Of a stretch of 64,000 nucleotides of DNA, positions 35,376 through 44,560 are shown one piece after another (position 1 is the stretch's first letter; the number at the start of each line of letters is the position of its first letter). Made by a program: the position numbers and the translations under genes. The stretch spans positions 124,001-188,000 of the forward strand of contig JAUIEC010000011.1 of NCBI GenBank assembly GCA_030428945.1, in the 5' to 3' direction. The stretch is from Phycisphaerae bacterium. GTDB lineage: Bacteria > Planctomycetota > Phycisphaerae > UBA1845 > Fen-1342. A model generated the notes under the pieces. It was not told the origin of the DNA. It saw only the letters and a list, made by a program, of their open reading frames with translations, and made no database searches.

Positions 35376-37811
35376 ATGCTGCGTTCCCTGACCACATCCG
35401 ACCGCTGGCTGCGACGAACCCTGGCCGCGGCGGCCCTGACCACCGTACCGCTGGCCGCGCTCGCCCAACCGACGCGGGTGGACGTTGATTTCGAGGTGGC
35501 GGTGCCGGACAACTCCATTCCGCGCGGCGACTACGGCGACGCGCCGGATGGCGAGCGGGCCGGCTACCAGTCGCCCTACCACGCCGTGATCGGCAACTTC
35601 CCGACCCGGCACGCCACCGCCAACAGCCGCTACGGCCAGCCCGGCGGACAGACCGCGTCCGCCAGTGATGCCTGGCTCGGCGCCGTCGTCAGCATCGAAC
35701 GCGGGGCCCGCGACACGCTGGACCCGGACACGATCGAAAACCTCGTCGACGACGATCGCGATGACAGCCTCCGCTTCGGACCCTGCGTGCAGGGCGTGCC
35801 CGCGATCAACCCGACCACGCTCGACACGACCATCGGGGTCGATGTCACCGTCGCCGCCGGCGCCCCGAGCCAGACGCGCTACCTGAACGTCCTGATCGAT
35901 CTGAACCACGACGGCGTCTGGGCCGATGCCGTCGGCCTGACCGAATGGGTCGCCGTCGACCTGCCCGTCAACGTCGCGCCCGGAACCACCCAGACCATCA
36001 CGGTCGGGCCGTACATCAACCCGCTCGACCCGGTCGCCTCCTGGACCCGCATCACCCTGACCGACGCGCCGATCGCCGGCACCTTCCCCGACGACGGCAG
36101 CGGCTGGGACGGTTCCGGTCAGTTCGCCCAGGGCGAAATCGAAGACTACCTGCTCGACAACACCCTCGCCTGGGCCTACGCGTGGATGTACCAGTGGCAG
36201 TCGCAGACCGCCCTCGACTCCGAAATGGCACTCGCCCTCGCGATCGCCGATCCGCCGGACGCCGTCGCGATCGTCGGGATCGACACCAGCGCATCGGTCA
36301 CCGCTCTCGCCGCCGCGCTCGCCGTCGCACAGGCCGACGCCAGTGCCGCCGCCGTCGCCCTCGCCTCGGCCGAAGCCTCCGCCGCCGCGGCCGCCATGGC
36401 CCGCGCCTCGGCCGAAGCCAGTGCCGGCGCCGTCGCCGCCGCCTGCATCTCCTGCCCGTGTGCGACCCTCTGTGCCGCGGCCGGTGCCGGCGCCACCGCC
36501 GCCGTCGATGCGGCCGTTCATGCCCAGGCCGCCGCGGACGCCGCCGTCGCCGCCGCCGTGACCGCCGAAGCCCATGCCAGCGCCCAGGCCGCCGCGCTCG
36601 CGATCGCCGTCGTCGACCTGAACGTCGAGGTCAGCGCCTTCGCGGCCGCTATCGCCAGCGCCCAGGCCGGGGCCGCCAGCTTCGCCTCGGCCTATGCCGA
36701 CGCGTCGGCGTACGCGTTCGCCTATTCGAGTTCCTTCGCCGGCGCCATCGCCGCCACCTGCAGCGGCGACGCGAGCGCCTTCGCCACCGCGATGGCCGAC
36801 GCCTATGCCGCCGCCTATGCCAGTGCCACCGCCAAGGCCGACGCCTGGGCCTTCGCGGCCGCCTCCGCCACCGCCTGGTCCGAGGCCCGCGTTTCGATCC
36901 AGATCATGACCCGCATCGCCGCCCTGTCGGCGACCTACACCAGTTCGTCGAGCTTTGCGGCCGCCTCGGCCCAGGCCTTCGCCGCCGCGGCCGCCGAAGC
37001 CGAAGCCTCGGCGGAAGCCGCCGCGCTCTCGATGTCCGAGGCCTTCGCGGTCGTGGTCGGCGCCTGTGGCGGCGACTGCTGCGACAACACCGGCGGCGCG
37101 ACCACGCCGGGTGACCGTTACCGCGACGGTGCGGTCGTGACTCCGTCGGCCCGGGCCGGCGCCTCGGCCCGCATCACGCTGGTGCACTACGTCGCGACCG
37201 ACCTGCAGATCACCGGCTTCACCTGGCAGGCGGTCGAAACGGATCCGGCTTCGTTCGGTGGTCTCGGCGACTACGCCATCTACGACACCGGCACGGTCCT
37301 CGGCGGGACCGCCAACCCGGGCAACGCGATGATGGCCGGGAACGATCTGCCGGTCAGCCGTACGCCGGTGCTCGATGACTGCGGCAACCCGGTCCTGGTG
37401 GCCGACGCTCCGCTGTTCGACTACCAGATGAACCTGCCGGCCCCGATCCCGACGCTGCCGGGCGAGGAACTGTACTTCGGCGTCCGCGGCGCGGGTGGTC
37501 CGACCTACGAGAGCGCCCTGGTCTCGGCCCACCGTGACCTGGAAACCCCGACGCTGGAGAGCTACTTCCTGGCTCCGCAGGACGGCTTCCCGAACGCCGT
37601 CCCGGTCGCGACCGTCACCAACTGCGACCACGACTACGTCGCGGCCCCGACCACCGGCTCGGAAGGCGGCACCGGAAGCGCCCTCCACGGTGACGACGGC
37701 CACGACGACCACGGGCACGCCACCCCGGCGGTCTCGCGCAAGGACGAGTTGAACCAGACCCGCCTGCTGCGATCGCTGGCGACCGGCACGAGCGGCGGCA
37801 CGCAACGCTGA
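35376..37811 (+). CDS. Secreted protein with GEVED-like domain and long Ala-rich region
   Basis: 811 residues. ATG 35376 is preceded by AAGGAG. The signal peptide ends about residue 30 (PLAALAQ). Residues 50-260 form a beta-rich domain that opens with GDYGDAPD and closes with FAQGEIEDYLL, matching the GEVED-type domain of planctomycete surface proteins. Residues about 278-560 are extraordinarily Ala-rich (around half Ala), often with Ala at every second position (for example ALASAEASA, AYADASAYAFAY), almost free of Pro, and containing a Cys cluster CISCPCATLC and a final GDCC. Residues 565-780 form another beta domain, then a His/Asp-rich tail. It is divergent from the ECF sigma/kinase pair and ends at a strong terminator. 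A structural fibre or adhesin role is inference. Confidence 0.88.
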   Translation: MLRSLTTSDRWLRRTLAAAALTTVPLAALAQPTRVDVDFEVAVPDNSIPRGDYGDAPDGERAGYQSPYHAVIGNFPTRHATANSRYGQPGGQTASASDAWLGAVVSIERGARDTLDPDTIENLVDDDRDDSLRFGPCVQGVPAINPTTLDTTIGVDVTVAAGAPSQTRYLNVLIDLNHDGVWADAVGLTEWVAVDLPVNVAPGTTQTITVGPYINPLDPVASWTRITLTDAPIAGTFPDDGSGWDGSGQFAQGEIEDYLLDNTLAWAYAWMYQWQSQTALDSEMALALAIADPPDAVAIVGIDTSASVTALAAALAVAQADASAAAVALASAEASAAAAAMARASAEASAGAVAAACISCPCATLCAAAGAGATAAVDAAVHAQAAADAAVAAAVTAEAHASAQAAALAIAVVDLNVEVSAFAAAIASAQAGAASFASAYADASAYAFAYSSSFAGAIAATCSGDASAFATAMADAYAAAYASATAKADAWAFAAASATAWSEARVSIQIMTRIAALSATYTSSSSFAAASAQAFAAAAAEAEASAEAAALSMSEAFAVVVGACGGDCCDNTGGATTPGDRYRDGAVVTPSARAGASARITLVHYVATDLQITGFTWQAVETDPASFGGLGDYAIYDTGTVLGGTANPGNAMMAGNDLPVSRTPVLDDCGNPVLVADAPLFDYQMNLPAPIPTLPGEELYFGVRGAGGPTYESALVSAHRDLETPTLESYFLAPQDGFPNAVPVATVTNCDHDYVAAPTTGSEGGTGSALHGDDGHDDHGHATPAVSRKDELNQTRLLRSLATGTSGGTQR

Positions 37812-37841
37812 TTCCGCCGACCACCTGAACGCCCCTTCGAG

Positions 37842-37890
37842 ATCCTCCGTCCGCGCGCTTCGGCCCGCGGGCGGAGGATTCTTGCTGTTC
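37842..37890 (+). terminator. Intrinsic terminator after the Ala-rich gene
   Basis: A long GC-rich hairpin, with arms beginning ATCCTCCG (37842) and ending CGGAGGAT (37879) around a C(TTCG)G tetraloop, is followed by a T-rich TTCTTGCTGTT tract. It lies 30 bases after the stop codon. Confidence 0.8.
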
Positions 37891-38073
37891 GCCGCCGCCC
37901 GCAACTCCTGCGCATTCCCCGCGCCCGGTCACCGCCCGGCGAACCCTTATCGGTCGGCCGGAATCAGGCCCGGACAGGCAGCCCGCAACCTGTCGCGAGG
38001 TGGTCACGCCGGTCGCGAATCAAGCCGATAAACGGGGCAGCCCCGCTTCCAGGCCGGGGCCCGGGAGTGCTGG

Positions 38074-40824
38074 ATGTTCGCGACGCAACGGTGGGGACTG
38101 CGGGGGCGCTCGATCGCGCTGTGCCTGGTGCTGATTCTCGGCGCAGTCCTGACGGTGGTCCTCGCGCTGAGCCTCCGGGCCCGCCACCAGGCGCTCCGCC
38201 ACCTCGCGATGCACGCGGAAGTCTACGCGGCCGCCCTCGGGCACAACGCCGAACCGGCCGTCCTGACCCGCGACACGGCGGCCCTCGCCCGCGTGATCGA
38301 GTCCGCCGCCCAGGACCGCGAACTGAAGCAGGCCCAGATCCTCGGCCCGGAGGGCGACGAACTGGCGAAACTGCGCGAGGACAACAACTTCGCCAGTGAC
38401 TTCGCCATCACCAACGCCTTGCCCGCGGCCCCGACCTACCGTTCGGTGGTCCGCCAGAGCGTCCGCCAGATGCTGGTCGTCACGCCCGTCTGGCAGCGCG
38501 TCAACGGCGGCCCGGCCGGCGGCGACCGGCTCGCGAGCGGGCCCGCCCTGCGCCGCAACGGGGCCGCCCCGATCGGCTACGTCGCCCTGACCTACAGCCT
38601 TCGCCCGATTCACAACGAACTGCGCCAGCAACTGTACGCGGCCGGCATGCTCGGCCTGCTGGTCATCGCCGCGGGCGTCGCGCTGACGCTCTTCCTGGTG
38701 GGCCACAGCCTGGGACCGCTGCACGAACTGGTCCGCACCTCGACCCTGATCGCCGGCGGCGAGCGCAACCGACGGGTCAGCGAACGCGGCGTCGGCGAGA
38801 TCGGCGAGCTGGCCCGCTCGTTCAACACGATGGCCGCCTCGCTCGAGAACAGCTACAGCGAGATCGAAAAGAAGGTCGCCGCCCGGACCGTCGAGCTGAA
38901 CGACAAGCGGATCGAACTCGAGCGCGAAGTCGCCGAGCGCCGCCAGATCGCCGAGGCCCTCCGCGATGCCAAGGAGGCCGCCGAAGCCGGCAGCCGGGCC
39001 AAGAGCGAGTTCCTCGCCAACATCAGCCACGAGATCCGCACGCCGATGAACGGGATCATCGGCATGACCGAACTGCTCGCCACGACCGACCTGACGACCG
39101 AACAGCGCGAATACCTGACCACCGCCCAGAGCTGTTCGAGCGCCCTGCTGGCCCTGCTGAACGACGTCCTCGACTTCTCCAAGATCGAGGCCGGCAAGAT
39201 GGAGCTCGAGCTGACCGAGTTCTCGCTCGAAGTCCTGCTCGAAGGCGTCCTCGACCTCGTCGGCCAGGCCAGCGTCGACAAGAGCATCGGCCTGTACTGC
39301 GCGGTCGACCCGCAGGCCCCGCCGCAGGTGATCGGCGACGCCCTCCGCCTTCGCCAGATCCTCGCCAACCTGACCGGCAACGCCGTCAAGTTCACCGACC
39401 GCGGACATGTCCTGATCAGCGTCGCCGAGACCCGCCCGGGCATCTTCCGGTTCGCGGTCCAGGACACCGGCATCGGCATCGCGCTCGAACGCCAGCAGCA
39501 GATCTTCGAAAGCTTCACGCAGGCCGACGGGGCCACCACCCGCAAGTACGGTGGCACCGGACTCGGCCTGGCGATCAGCCGCCAGCTCGTCGACCTGATG
39601 GACGGCACCATCGGCGTCGACAGTCAACCCGACCGGGGCAGCACCTTCTGGTTCGAGGTCCCGCTCGAGTCCGTCGCCGGACATCAGCCGCTGGACGCCA
39701 CCCTGCACGGCCGGACCATCGCCGTCGCCGTCCCCGAGTCCCCCGGACGCGATCTGCTCGCCGACGCCTGCCGGGCCTGGGGCGCCACGGTCCACGCGAT
39801 CCCGGAACTGCCACCCGCCGACCGGATCGCCCAGGCCGACGCCGTCCTCGTCGATGCCCGGCTGATCGACCAGGCGGACCAGCTTCCGGATCTGCCGCAG
39901 CCGGTCGTGATCGGACACCCCGTCCGCAGCGTCGAGGCCGTCATCCTTCCGAAACCCTGGAAACCGTCCGCCCTGCGCAACACGCTGATCACGCTGCTCG
40001 GTGACCCCGCCCCGAGCGACGACGGCACCGCCGAACCCGCTCCGGCCGCCCCCGACCCGCAGCCCGCGCAGACGCCCCCGGCCCCGCGCGTGCTGCTCGT
40101 CGAAGACAACCCGATCAACCAGCAGGTCGCCCGCGGCATCCTCGATCGCATCGGCTGCGCGGTCGATGTCGCCGGCAACGGCCGCATCGCCCTGCAGCAC
40201 CTGGCCGAGAACCGCTACGACCTGGTGCTGCTCGACATCCAGATGCCGGAGATGGACGGCTTCGAGACCATCCGCGCGATCCGCACCGACGCCGGACTCG
40301 CCGGCCTGCCCGTCATCGCCATGACCGCCCACGCCATGCTCGGCGATCGCGAAAAGTGCCTGGCGGCCGGGATGGACGACTACCTGACCAAGCCGTTCAG
40401 GCGGGACGAACTCGACCACATCGTGCGGCGCTGGTGGAAGCCGCCCGGGCCCGCGGACGATGCGCCACCGGCCGCCGAGGGCTTCGACCTCGAGCACGCC
40501 CTGGGGTTCCTCGGCGGCGACCAGGAACTGCTGCGCGAAGTGCTCGTCGCGTTCTTCGACAACGTGCCGGTCGCGCTCGCCCAGTTGGAAGAGGCCGCCC
40601 GACTGGCCGACGCGCATCGCCTGGCCACCGCGGCCGTGGCGTTCGGCGACGCGGCCGAGTACGTCGGCGCCCAGCAGGTCCGTGAGACGGCGGCCGCGAT
40701 CGAGCGGCTCGCGCAGACGGGCAACCTCGCCGCGATCCCGACGCAGATCGACCAGCTCGCCGAGGCGGTCCGGCAGGTCCGCACCCTGGCCGGCGATCTG
40801 ATCGGTGAAAGGCGGGATTCATGA
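38074..40824 (+). CDS. Hybrid sensor histidine kinase with receiver and degenerate HPt
   Basis: 916 residues. Two membrane helices (about 14-34 and 188-210) bracket a periplasmic sensor; then HAMP, a coiled coil, HisKA with HEIRTPMNGIIG (His about 319), and HATPase_c with NLTGNAVKF, DTGIGIA and GGTGLGLAIS. A pseudo-receiver (about 545-645) lacks the acidic pair, followed by a normal receiver (VLLVEDNPINQQ; phosphoacceptor Asp about 721; Lys in YLTKPF). The C-terminal four-helix region aligns to an HPt domain but has Val where the phosphoryl-accepting His should be. It is coupled to the next gene by ATGA, so it probably controls that cyclic di-GMP protein. Phosphate must pass onward some other way. 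Confidence 0.93.
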   Translation: MFATQRWGLRGRSIALCLVLILGAVLTVVLALSLRARHQALRHLAMHAEVYAAALGHNAEPAVLTRDTAALARVIESAAQDRELKQAQILGPEGDELAKLREDNNFASDFAITNALPAAPTYRSVVRQSVRQMLVVTPVWQRVNGGPAGGDRLASGPALRRNGAAPIGYVALTYSLRPIHNELRQQLYAAGMLGLLVIAAGVALTLFLVGHSLGPLHELVRTSTLIAGGERNRRVSERGVGEIGELARSFNTMAASLENSYSEIEKKVAARTVELNDKRIELEREVAERRQIAEALRDAKEAAEAGSRAKSEFLANISHEIRTPMNGIIGMTELLATTDLTTEQREYLTTAQSCSSALLALLNDVLDFSKIEAGKMELELTEFSLEVLLEGVLDLVGQASVDKSIGLYCAVDPQAPPQVIGDALRLRQILANLTGNAVKFTDRGHVLISVAETRPGIFRFAVQDTGIGIALERQQQIFESFTQADGATTRKYGGTGLGLAISRQLVDLMDGTIGVDSQPDRGSTFWFEVPLESVAGHQPLDATLHGRTIAVAVPESPGRDLLADACRAWGATVHAIPELPPADRIAQADAVLVDARLIDQADQLPDLPQPVVIGHPVRSVEAVILPKPWKPSALRNTLITLLGDPAPSDDGTAEPAPAAPDPQPAQTPPAPRVLLVEDNPINQQVARGILDRIGCAVDVAGNGRIALQHLAENRYDLVLLDIQMPEMDGFETIRAIRTDAGLAGLPVIAMTAHAMLGDREKCLAAGMDDYLTKPFRRDELDHIVRRWWKPPGPADDAPPAAEGFDLEHALGFLGGDQELLREVLVAFFDNVPVALAQLEEAARLADAHRLATAAVAFGDAAEYVGAQQVRETAAAIERLAQTGNLAAIPTQIDQLAEAVRQVRTLAGDLIGERRDS

Positions 40825-43391
40825 GCCGGCCCGCGAAGATTCTCGTCGTCGATGACACCCAGGTGAACCGGGTGGTCCTCAATCGCTCGCTCGCCAAGGC
40901 GGGCTACCAGGTGATCGAGGCCGACAACGGCTACACGGCCGTTACGCTGGCCCGCAGCGAGCAGCCCGACCTGATCCTGCTCGACGTGATGATGCCCGAC
41001 CGCGACGGCTTCGAAGCCTGCCAGGACCTCAAGAGCGATCCGGTCACCGCCCAGATTCCGGTCATCTTCGTGACCGCCGTCACCGAGGCCCGCCAGATCG
41101 TCAACGCCTTCGAACTGGGCGGACAGGACTACATCGCCAAACCGTTCAAGATGGCCGAGGTCCTCGCCCGCGTCGGGGTGCATCTGCGCCTGCGCGAGAC
41201 CGAGTCCGAGCTGCGTGAGAAGAACCAGCAGCTTCAGGAACTCGCCTCCGAGATGACCCGTGTCAGCCGCATCGACGCCCTGACCCGCATCAACAACCGC
41301 CGCGCGTGGGTCGACCTGCTCGAACAGGAACACCAGCGCTACACCCGCGGCGGACGCCCGTACAGCATCTGCGTCCTGGACGTCGACTGCTTCAAGGCCT
41401 ACAACGACTCGCTCGGCCACCCGGCCGGCGACCGCTGCCTGCGGGCCATCGCCCAGACGCTCGAAGCCACCTGCCGCCGCATTGACCACGTCGGGCGCTA
41501 CGGCGGCGAGGAGTTCGTCGTCCTGATGCCCGAGACCAGCCCCGAAGCGGCCGGCCAGCTCGCCGAACGAATCCGCAAGGCGATCTGGAACCTGGCCATC
41601 CCGCACCCGGCCAGCACGGCCTCGACCCGGGTCACCGCCAGCATCGGCGTGGCCGGACTCAGCGACACCTGGGAGGAGACCCTGCGGCGGGCGGACGATG
41701 CGATGTACATCGCCAAGCGGGCCGGCCGAAACATGGTCTTCAGCGGCGAGAACCTGAACATCGCACCGCTGGAGAGCCCGCCCGCGTTCGACACGACCGG
41801 GGCCGAAACCCTCAGCGTGCTGGTCGTCGATCCGGATCCGACCATCCGGACCCTCTGCGGCGGCGCGCTTCGCCGCGGCGGCTTCGAGATCCAGGAAGCG
41901 ATCGACGCCGCCTCCGCCAACGAGGTCATTCGCCAGACCGCCCCCGACGTGGTCCTGATGGAAGTCACCCTTCCCGACGGCAGCGGCATCGACCTCGCCC
42001 GCGAACTCCGCGACCAGTTCGGTCCCGATGGCGTGCCGATCGTGCTGATGAGCGCCCGCACGTCGGGCGACCACGTCCTGCAGGGGCTTGAAGCCGGCGC
42101 GGACGAGTTCATCGCCAAGCCGATTCACGCGGCCGAACTGGTCCTGCGAATCCGCTCGCTGACCCGGATGCGCCGCGAGCATCACGACCTGCTCAACGAG
42201 TACAGCCTGCGCGGCGACCAACTGCGCGTGCTTTCGCGACTGGTCGAGTTCTGCCGCTTCGTCGCCGCCTGCGAGGAACGCGCCGAGATCTTCCGCCTGA
42301 CCGCCGAAGCCGCCGCCGACCTCGCCCGCTGTTCACGCGTTGCGGTCCTGCTGCCCGCCGACGGCGGCCGACACCTCGAAGTCACCACCAGCTACGGGCT
42401 CGACCCGCAGCAGGTGGCCGACATCCGGATTCCGTTCGGCGAGCCGATCGCCGGCGAGGTCTTCGTCACCGGCCGCCGCATGCTGGCCGACGACACCAGC
42501 CAGCACACCTACGACCTGCCGCTGCGGATCGCCGGACCGATGCTGGCCGTCCCGCTGTGCGTGCACGAAGGCCCGCTCGGCGTCCTGTGCCTCTCCGGGC
42601 GGGCCGGGCGCGACCTGTTCACCCAGGGTGAAGTCGAGTACATCGAACTGATCGCCCGACTGGCCGCGACGATCGCGGACGCCAACCACGATCAGCAGGC
42701 CCGGACGCGCGTCTCCGATGCGATCATGATCGCCCTCGCCCGACTGGCCGAGCACCGCGATGCCGACGCCGACCACCATGTCGACCGCGTCACGCACTAC
42801 GCCGTGCTGCTGGCCGACCAGTTGCGGCGGACCGACAAGTTCCGCGAGCGCATCACCCCGGAATTCCGCGCTGCACTGCAGCGGGCCACCCCGCTGCACG
42901 ACATCGGCAAGGTCGCGATCCCCGAGGCCATCCTGCTGCGCCCCGGCCAGCTCAACCCGGCCGAAATGCAGATCATGCAGACGCACGCCGCGATCGGCGC
43001 GAACACGATCCAGTCCCTGATCGACAACGTCCCCGGCGCCAGCTTCCTGCGGATGGCCGCCGACATCGCCCGCTACCACCACGAACGCTTCGACGGGTCG
43101 GGCTACCCGGCCGGACTGATCGGCGACGCGATTCCGCTGGCCGCCCGAATCGTCGCCGTCGCGGACATGTACGACGGCATGACCACCGCCAGGATCTACA
43201 AGGACCCGATCCCGCACGAGCAGGCCCTCGCGGAACTGCGGACCGCCGCCGGCGCCGCGCTCGATCCGGACATCGTCGCGGCACTGCTCGCGGTGGCCGA
43301 CGACTTCGCCGCCGTCGCCCGCGACCCCGGGCGCAGCCTGCCGCCCGCGGCACACCCCGCGCCGCAGGCGGCTGACAACAACGAGGACTGA
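40821..43391 (+). CDS. REC-GGDEF-REC-GAF-HD-GYP cyclic di-GMP protein
   Basis: 856 residues with an unusual domain order. REC1 (1-120) has phosphoacceptor Asp about 55. The GGDEF domain (about 150-310) has GGEEF at 228-232 and an upstream RxxD (RRID), so both catalysis and product inhibition look intact. REC2 (about 333-450) has Glu at about 381 (LMEVTLPDG) in place of the phosphorylated Asp. A GAF-like domain (about 475-625) follows, then HD-GYP with HDIGK at about 693 and HHERFDGSGYP near 755. One chain could therefore both make and degrade cyclic di-GMP. The ATG overlaps the hybrid kinase stop, making that kinase the likely input for REC1. Confidence 0.93.
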   Translation: MSRPAKILVVDDTQVNRVVLNRSLAKAGYQVIEADNGYTAVTLARSEQPDLILLDVMMPDRDGFEACQDLKSDPVTAQIPVIFVTAVTEARQIVNAFELGGQDYIAKPFKMAEVLARVGVHLRLRETESELREKNQQLQELASEMTRVSRIDALTRINNRRAWVDLLEQEHQRYTRGGRPYSICVLDVDCFKAYNDSLGHPAGDRCLRAIAQTLEATCRRIDHVGRYGGEEFVVLMPETSPEAAGQLAERIRKAIWNLAIPHPASTASTRVTASIGVAGLSDTWEETLRRADDAMYIAKRAGRNMVFSGENLNIAPLESPPAFDTTGAETLSVLVVDPDPTIRTLCGGALRRGGFEIQEAIDAASANEVIRQTAPDVVLMEVTLPDGSGIDLARELRDQFGPDGVPIVLMSARTSGDHVLQGLEAGADEFIAKPIHAAELVLRIRSLTRMRREHHDLLNEYSLRGDQLRVLSRLVEFCRFVAACEERAEIFRLTAEAAADLARCSRVAVLLPADGGRHLEVTTSYGLDPQQVADIRIPFGEPIAGEVFVTGRRMLADDTSQHTYDLPLRIAGPMLAVPLCVHEGPLGVLCLSGRAGRDLFTQGEVEYIELIARLAATIADANHDQQARTRVSDAIMIALARLAEHRDADADHHVDRVTHYAVLLADQLRRTDKFRERITPEFRAALQRATPLHDIGKVAIPEAILLRPGQLNPAEMQIMQTHAAIGANTIQSLIDNVPGASFLRMAADIARYHHERFDGSGYPAGLIGDAIPLAARIVAVADMYDGMTTARIYKDPIPHEQALAELRTAAGAALDPDIVAALLAVADDFAAVARDPGRSLPPAAHPAPQAADNNED

Positions 43392-43518
43392 GCGGATCCG
43401 GGACCGGAGAGGCCGCGTGACGAGCGTGCGCCACCGCCATCGTGACCGGCGCTTCCTGAACGTCGGAGATCAACCTGGCTCTTGAAGGCCGTTGCTTTTT
43501 CACCCACAGGGCATCGCG

Positions 43519-43524
43519 TACACT
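43519..43524 (+). promoter_or_regulatory. -10-like TACACT just upstream of folD
   Basis: TACACT ends seven bases before the folD ATG, the same spacing as TACAAT before surE, and no ribosome site intervenes. It is a candidate -10 for a leaderless or near-leaderless transcript. The TTTTTC at the -35 position is poor. Confidence 0.35.
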
Positions 43525-43531
43525 CCCTGCC

Positions 43532-44416
43532 ATGGCAGCAAGAATCATCGACGGCAAACAGGTCGCGGCCGACCTGCGCAACGAGGTCAGCAGCCGCCTG
43601 CTGCGCTATACGGTCAAGCACGGTCCGATCAAGCTCGTCGCGGTTCTGATCGGCAACGACCCGGCCAGCAAGATCTACGCCCAGTCGCAGCGCCGCCGCT
43701 GCCTGCAGGCCGGCGTGCAGCACGACCTGGTCGAGTTGTCCTCGTCGATCACGCAACCGGAACTGCTGGCCGAGATCGACCGCCTGAACGCCGACCCCAG
43801 CGTGACCGGCATCATGATCCAGTTGCCGCTGCCCCGCGAAATCGACGAGGCCGCCATCCAGTACCGGATCGACCCGTACAAGGACGTCGAGGGCGTCAAC
43901 CCCGCCAACATCGGACTGCTGTTCTACGATCACGGCATCATCGCCCCCTGCACCGCCCTGGCCGTCCAGGAACTGATCCACCGCAGCGGCGTCACCGTCC
44001 GCGGCGCCGAAGCCGTCGTCGTCGGCCAGAGCGGCATCGTCGGCCGCCCGATCTCGATGTTCCTCGGCGCCCAGATGGCAACCGTCACAAGCTGCCACGT
44101 GGCCACCCGCGACCTGGCCGCCCACACCCGCGCGGCCGACATCCTGGTCGTCGCGGTCGGCAAGCCGCACCTGATCCCCGGCGACTGGATCAAGCCCGGC
44201 GCGGTCGTGATCGATGTCGGGATCAACTCGGTCCAGCAGCCCGGCCCGGACGGCAAACCGGTCCGGCGGACCGTCGGCGACGTGCACTTCGAATCCGCCC
44301 GCGAGATCGCCGGCGCCATCACCCCCGTCCCGGGCGGCGTCGGACCCGTCACCGTCGCCATGCTCCTCCGCAACACCGTCGAAGCCGCCTACAAGCAACT
44401 CAACCGCGAACTTTGA
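43532..44416 (+). CDS. folD: Methylenetetrahydrofolate dehydrogenase / cyclohydrolase FolD
   Basis: 294 residues. Bifunctional cytosolic enzyme oxidising 5,10-methylene-THF with NADP and hydrolysing methenyl-THF to 10-formyl-THF. Family signatures are ARIIDGKQVAADLR at the start, VGNDPAS-like IGNDPASKIYAQSQ, the catalytic region with KDVEGVNPANIG, and C-terminal TPVPGGVGPVTVAMLLRNT. The nucleotide-binding stretch VVVGQSGIVGRPISMFL is intact. ATG 43532 is the first plausible start and gives typical length. It acts downstream of glyA in one-carbon metabolism. A tandem 8-mer array begins within a few bases of its stop. Confidence 0.97.
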   Translation: MAARIIDGKQVAADLRNEVSSRLLRYTVKHGPIKLVAVLIGNDPASKIYAQSQRRRCLQAGVQHDLVELSSSITQPELLAEIDRLNADPSVTGIMIQLPLPREIDEAAIQYRIDPYKDVEGVNPANIGLLFYDHGIIAPCTALAVQELIHRSGVTVRGAEAVVVGQSGIVGRPISMFLGAQMATVTSCHVATRDLAAHTRAADILVVAVGKPHLIPGDWIKPGAVVIDVGINSVQQPGPDGKPVRRTVGDVHFESAREIAGAITPVPGGVGPVTVAMLLRNTVEAAYKQLNREL

Positions 44417-44420
44417 GCGA

Positions 44421-44506
44421 CAGCAGGTAAGCAAGTCAGCAAGTGAGCAAGTGAGCAGGTAAGCAAGTGAGCAAGTAGGCAGGCAAGCAAGTCAGCAGGC
44501 AGGCGC
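44421..44506 (+). repeat. Octamer (GCAAGTNA) tandem array after folD
   Basis: About ten imperfect 8-base units of GCAAGTGA/GCAAGTCA/GCAGGTAA type run from five bases after the folD stop, in folD's sense direction. Several units contain TGA or TAA. Because the unit is eight bases long, stops appear in more than one frame. Confidence 0.85.
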
Positions 44507-44528
44507 AGAAAGGACCCGCGACGCGCTT

Positions 44529-44560
44529 CCTGTTCCCTGTTCCCTGTTCCCTGTTCCCTT
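44529..44560 (-). repeat. GGGAACA heptamer array after the ParA gene
   Basis: Four clean copies of the heptamer on the minus strand, starting ten bases after the ParA stop (44573-44571) in ParA's sense direction. Together with the octamer array it fills the convergent folD/ParA intergenic space. Confidence 0.85.

Noticed and set aside
34533-37904. 1,123-residue minus-strand open frame ending in the sigma factor
   Set aside because: Only the last 197 residues are a protein family; the rest is antisense to the Ala-rich gene and Gly/Arg-rich. TTG 35126 with AGGAA is the proper start.
44421-44506. Octamer array as an origin or parS-like site for the nearby ParA
   Set aside because: The same array type occurs after unrelated genes (cytochrome, Rieske, TolC-like), so it is not specific to the ParA locus, and no parS palindrome is seen.
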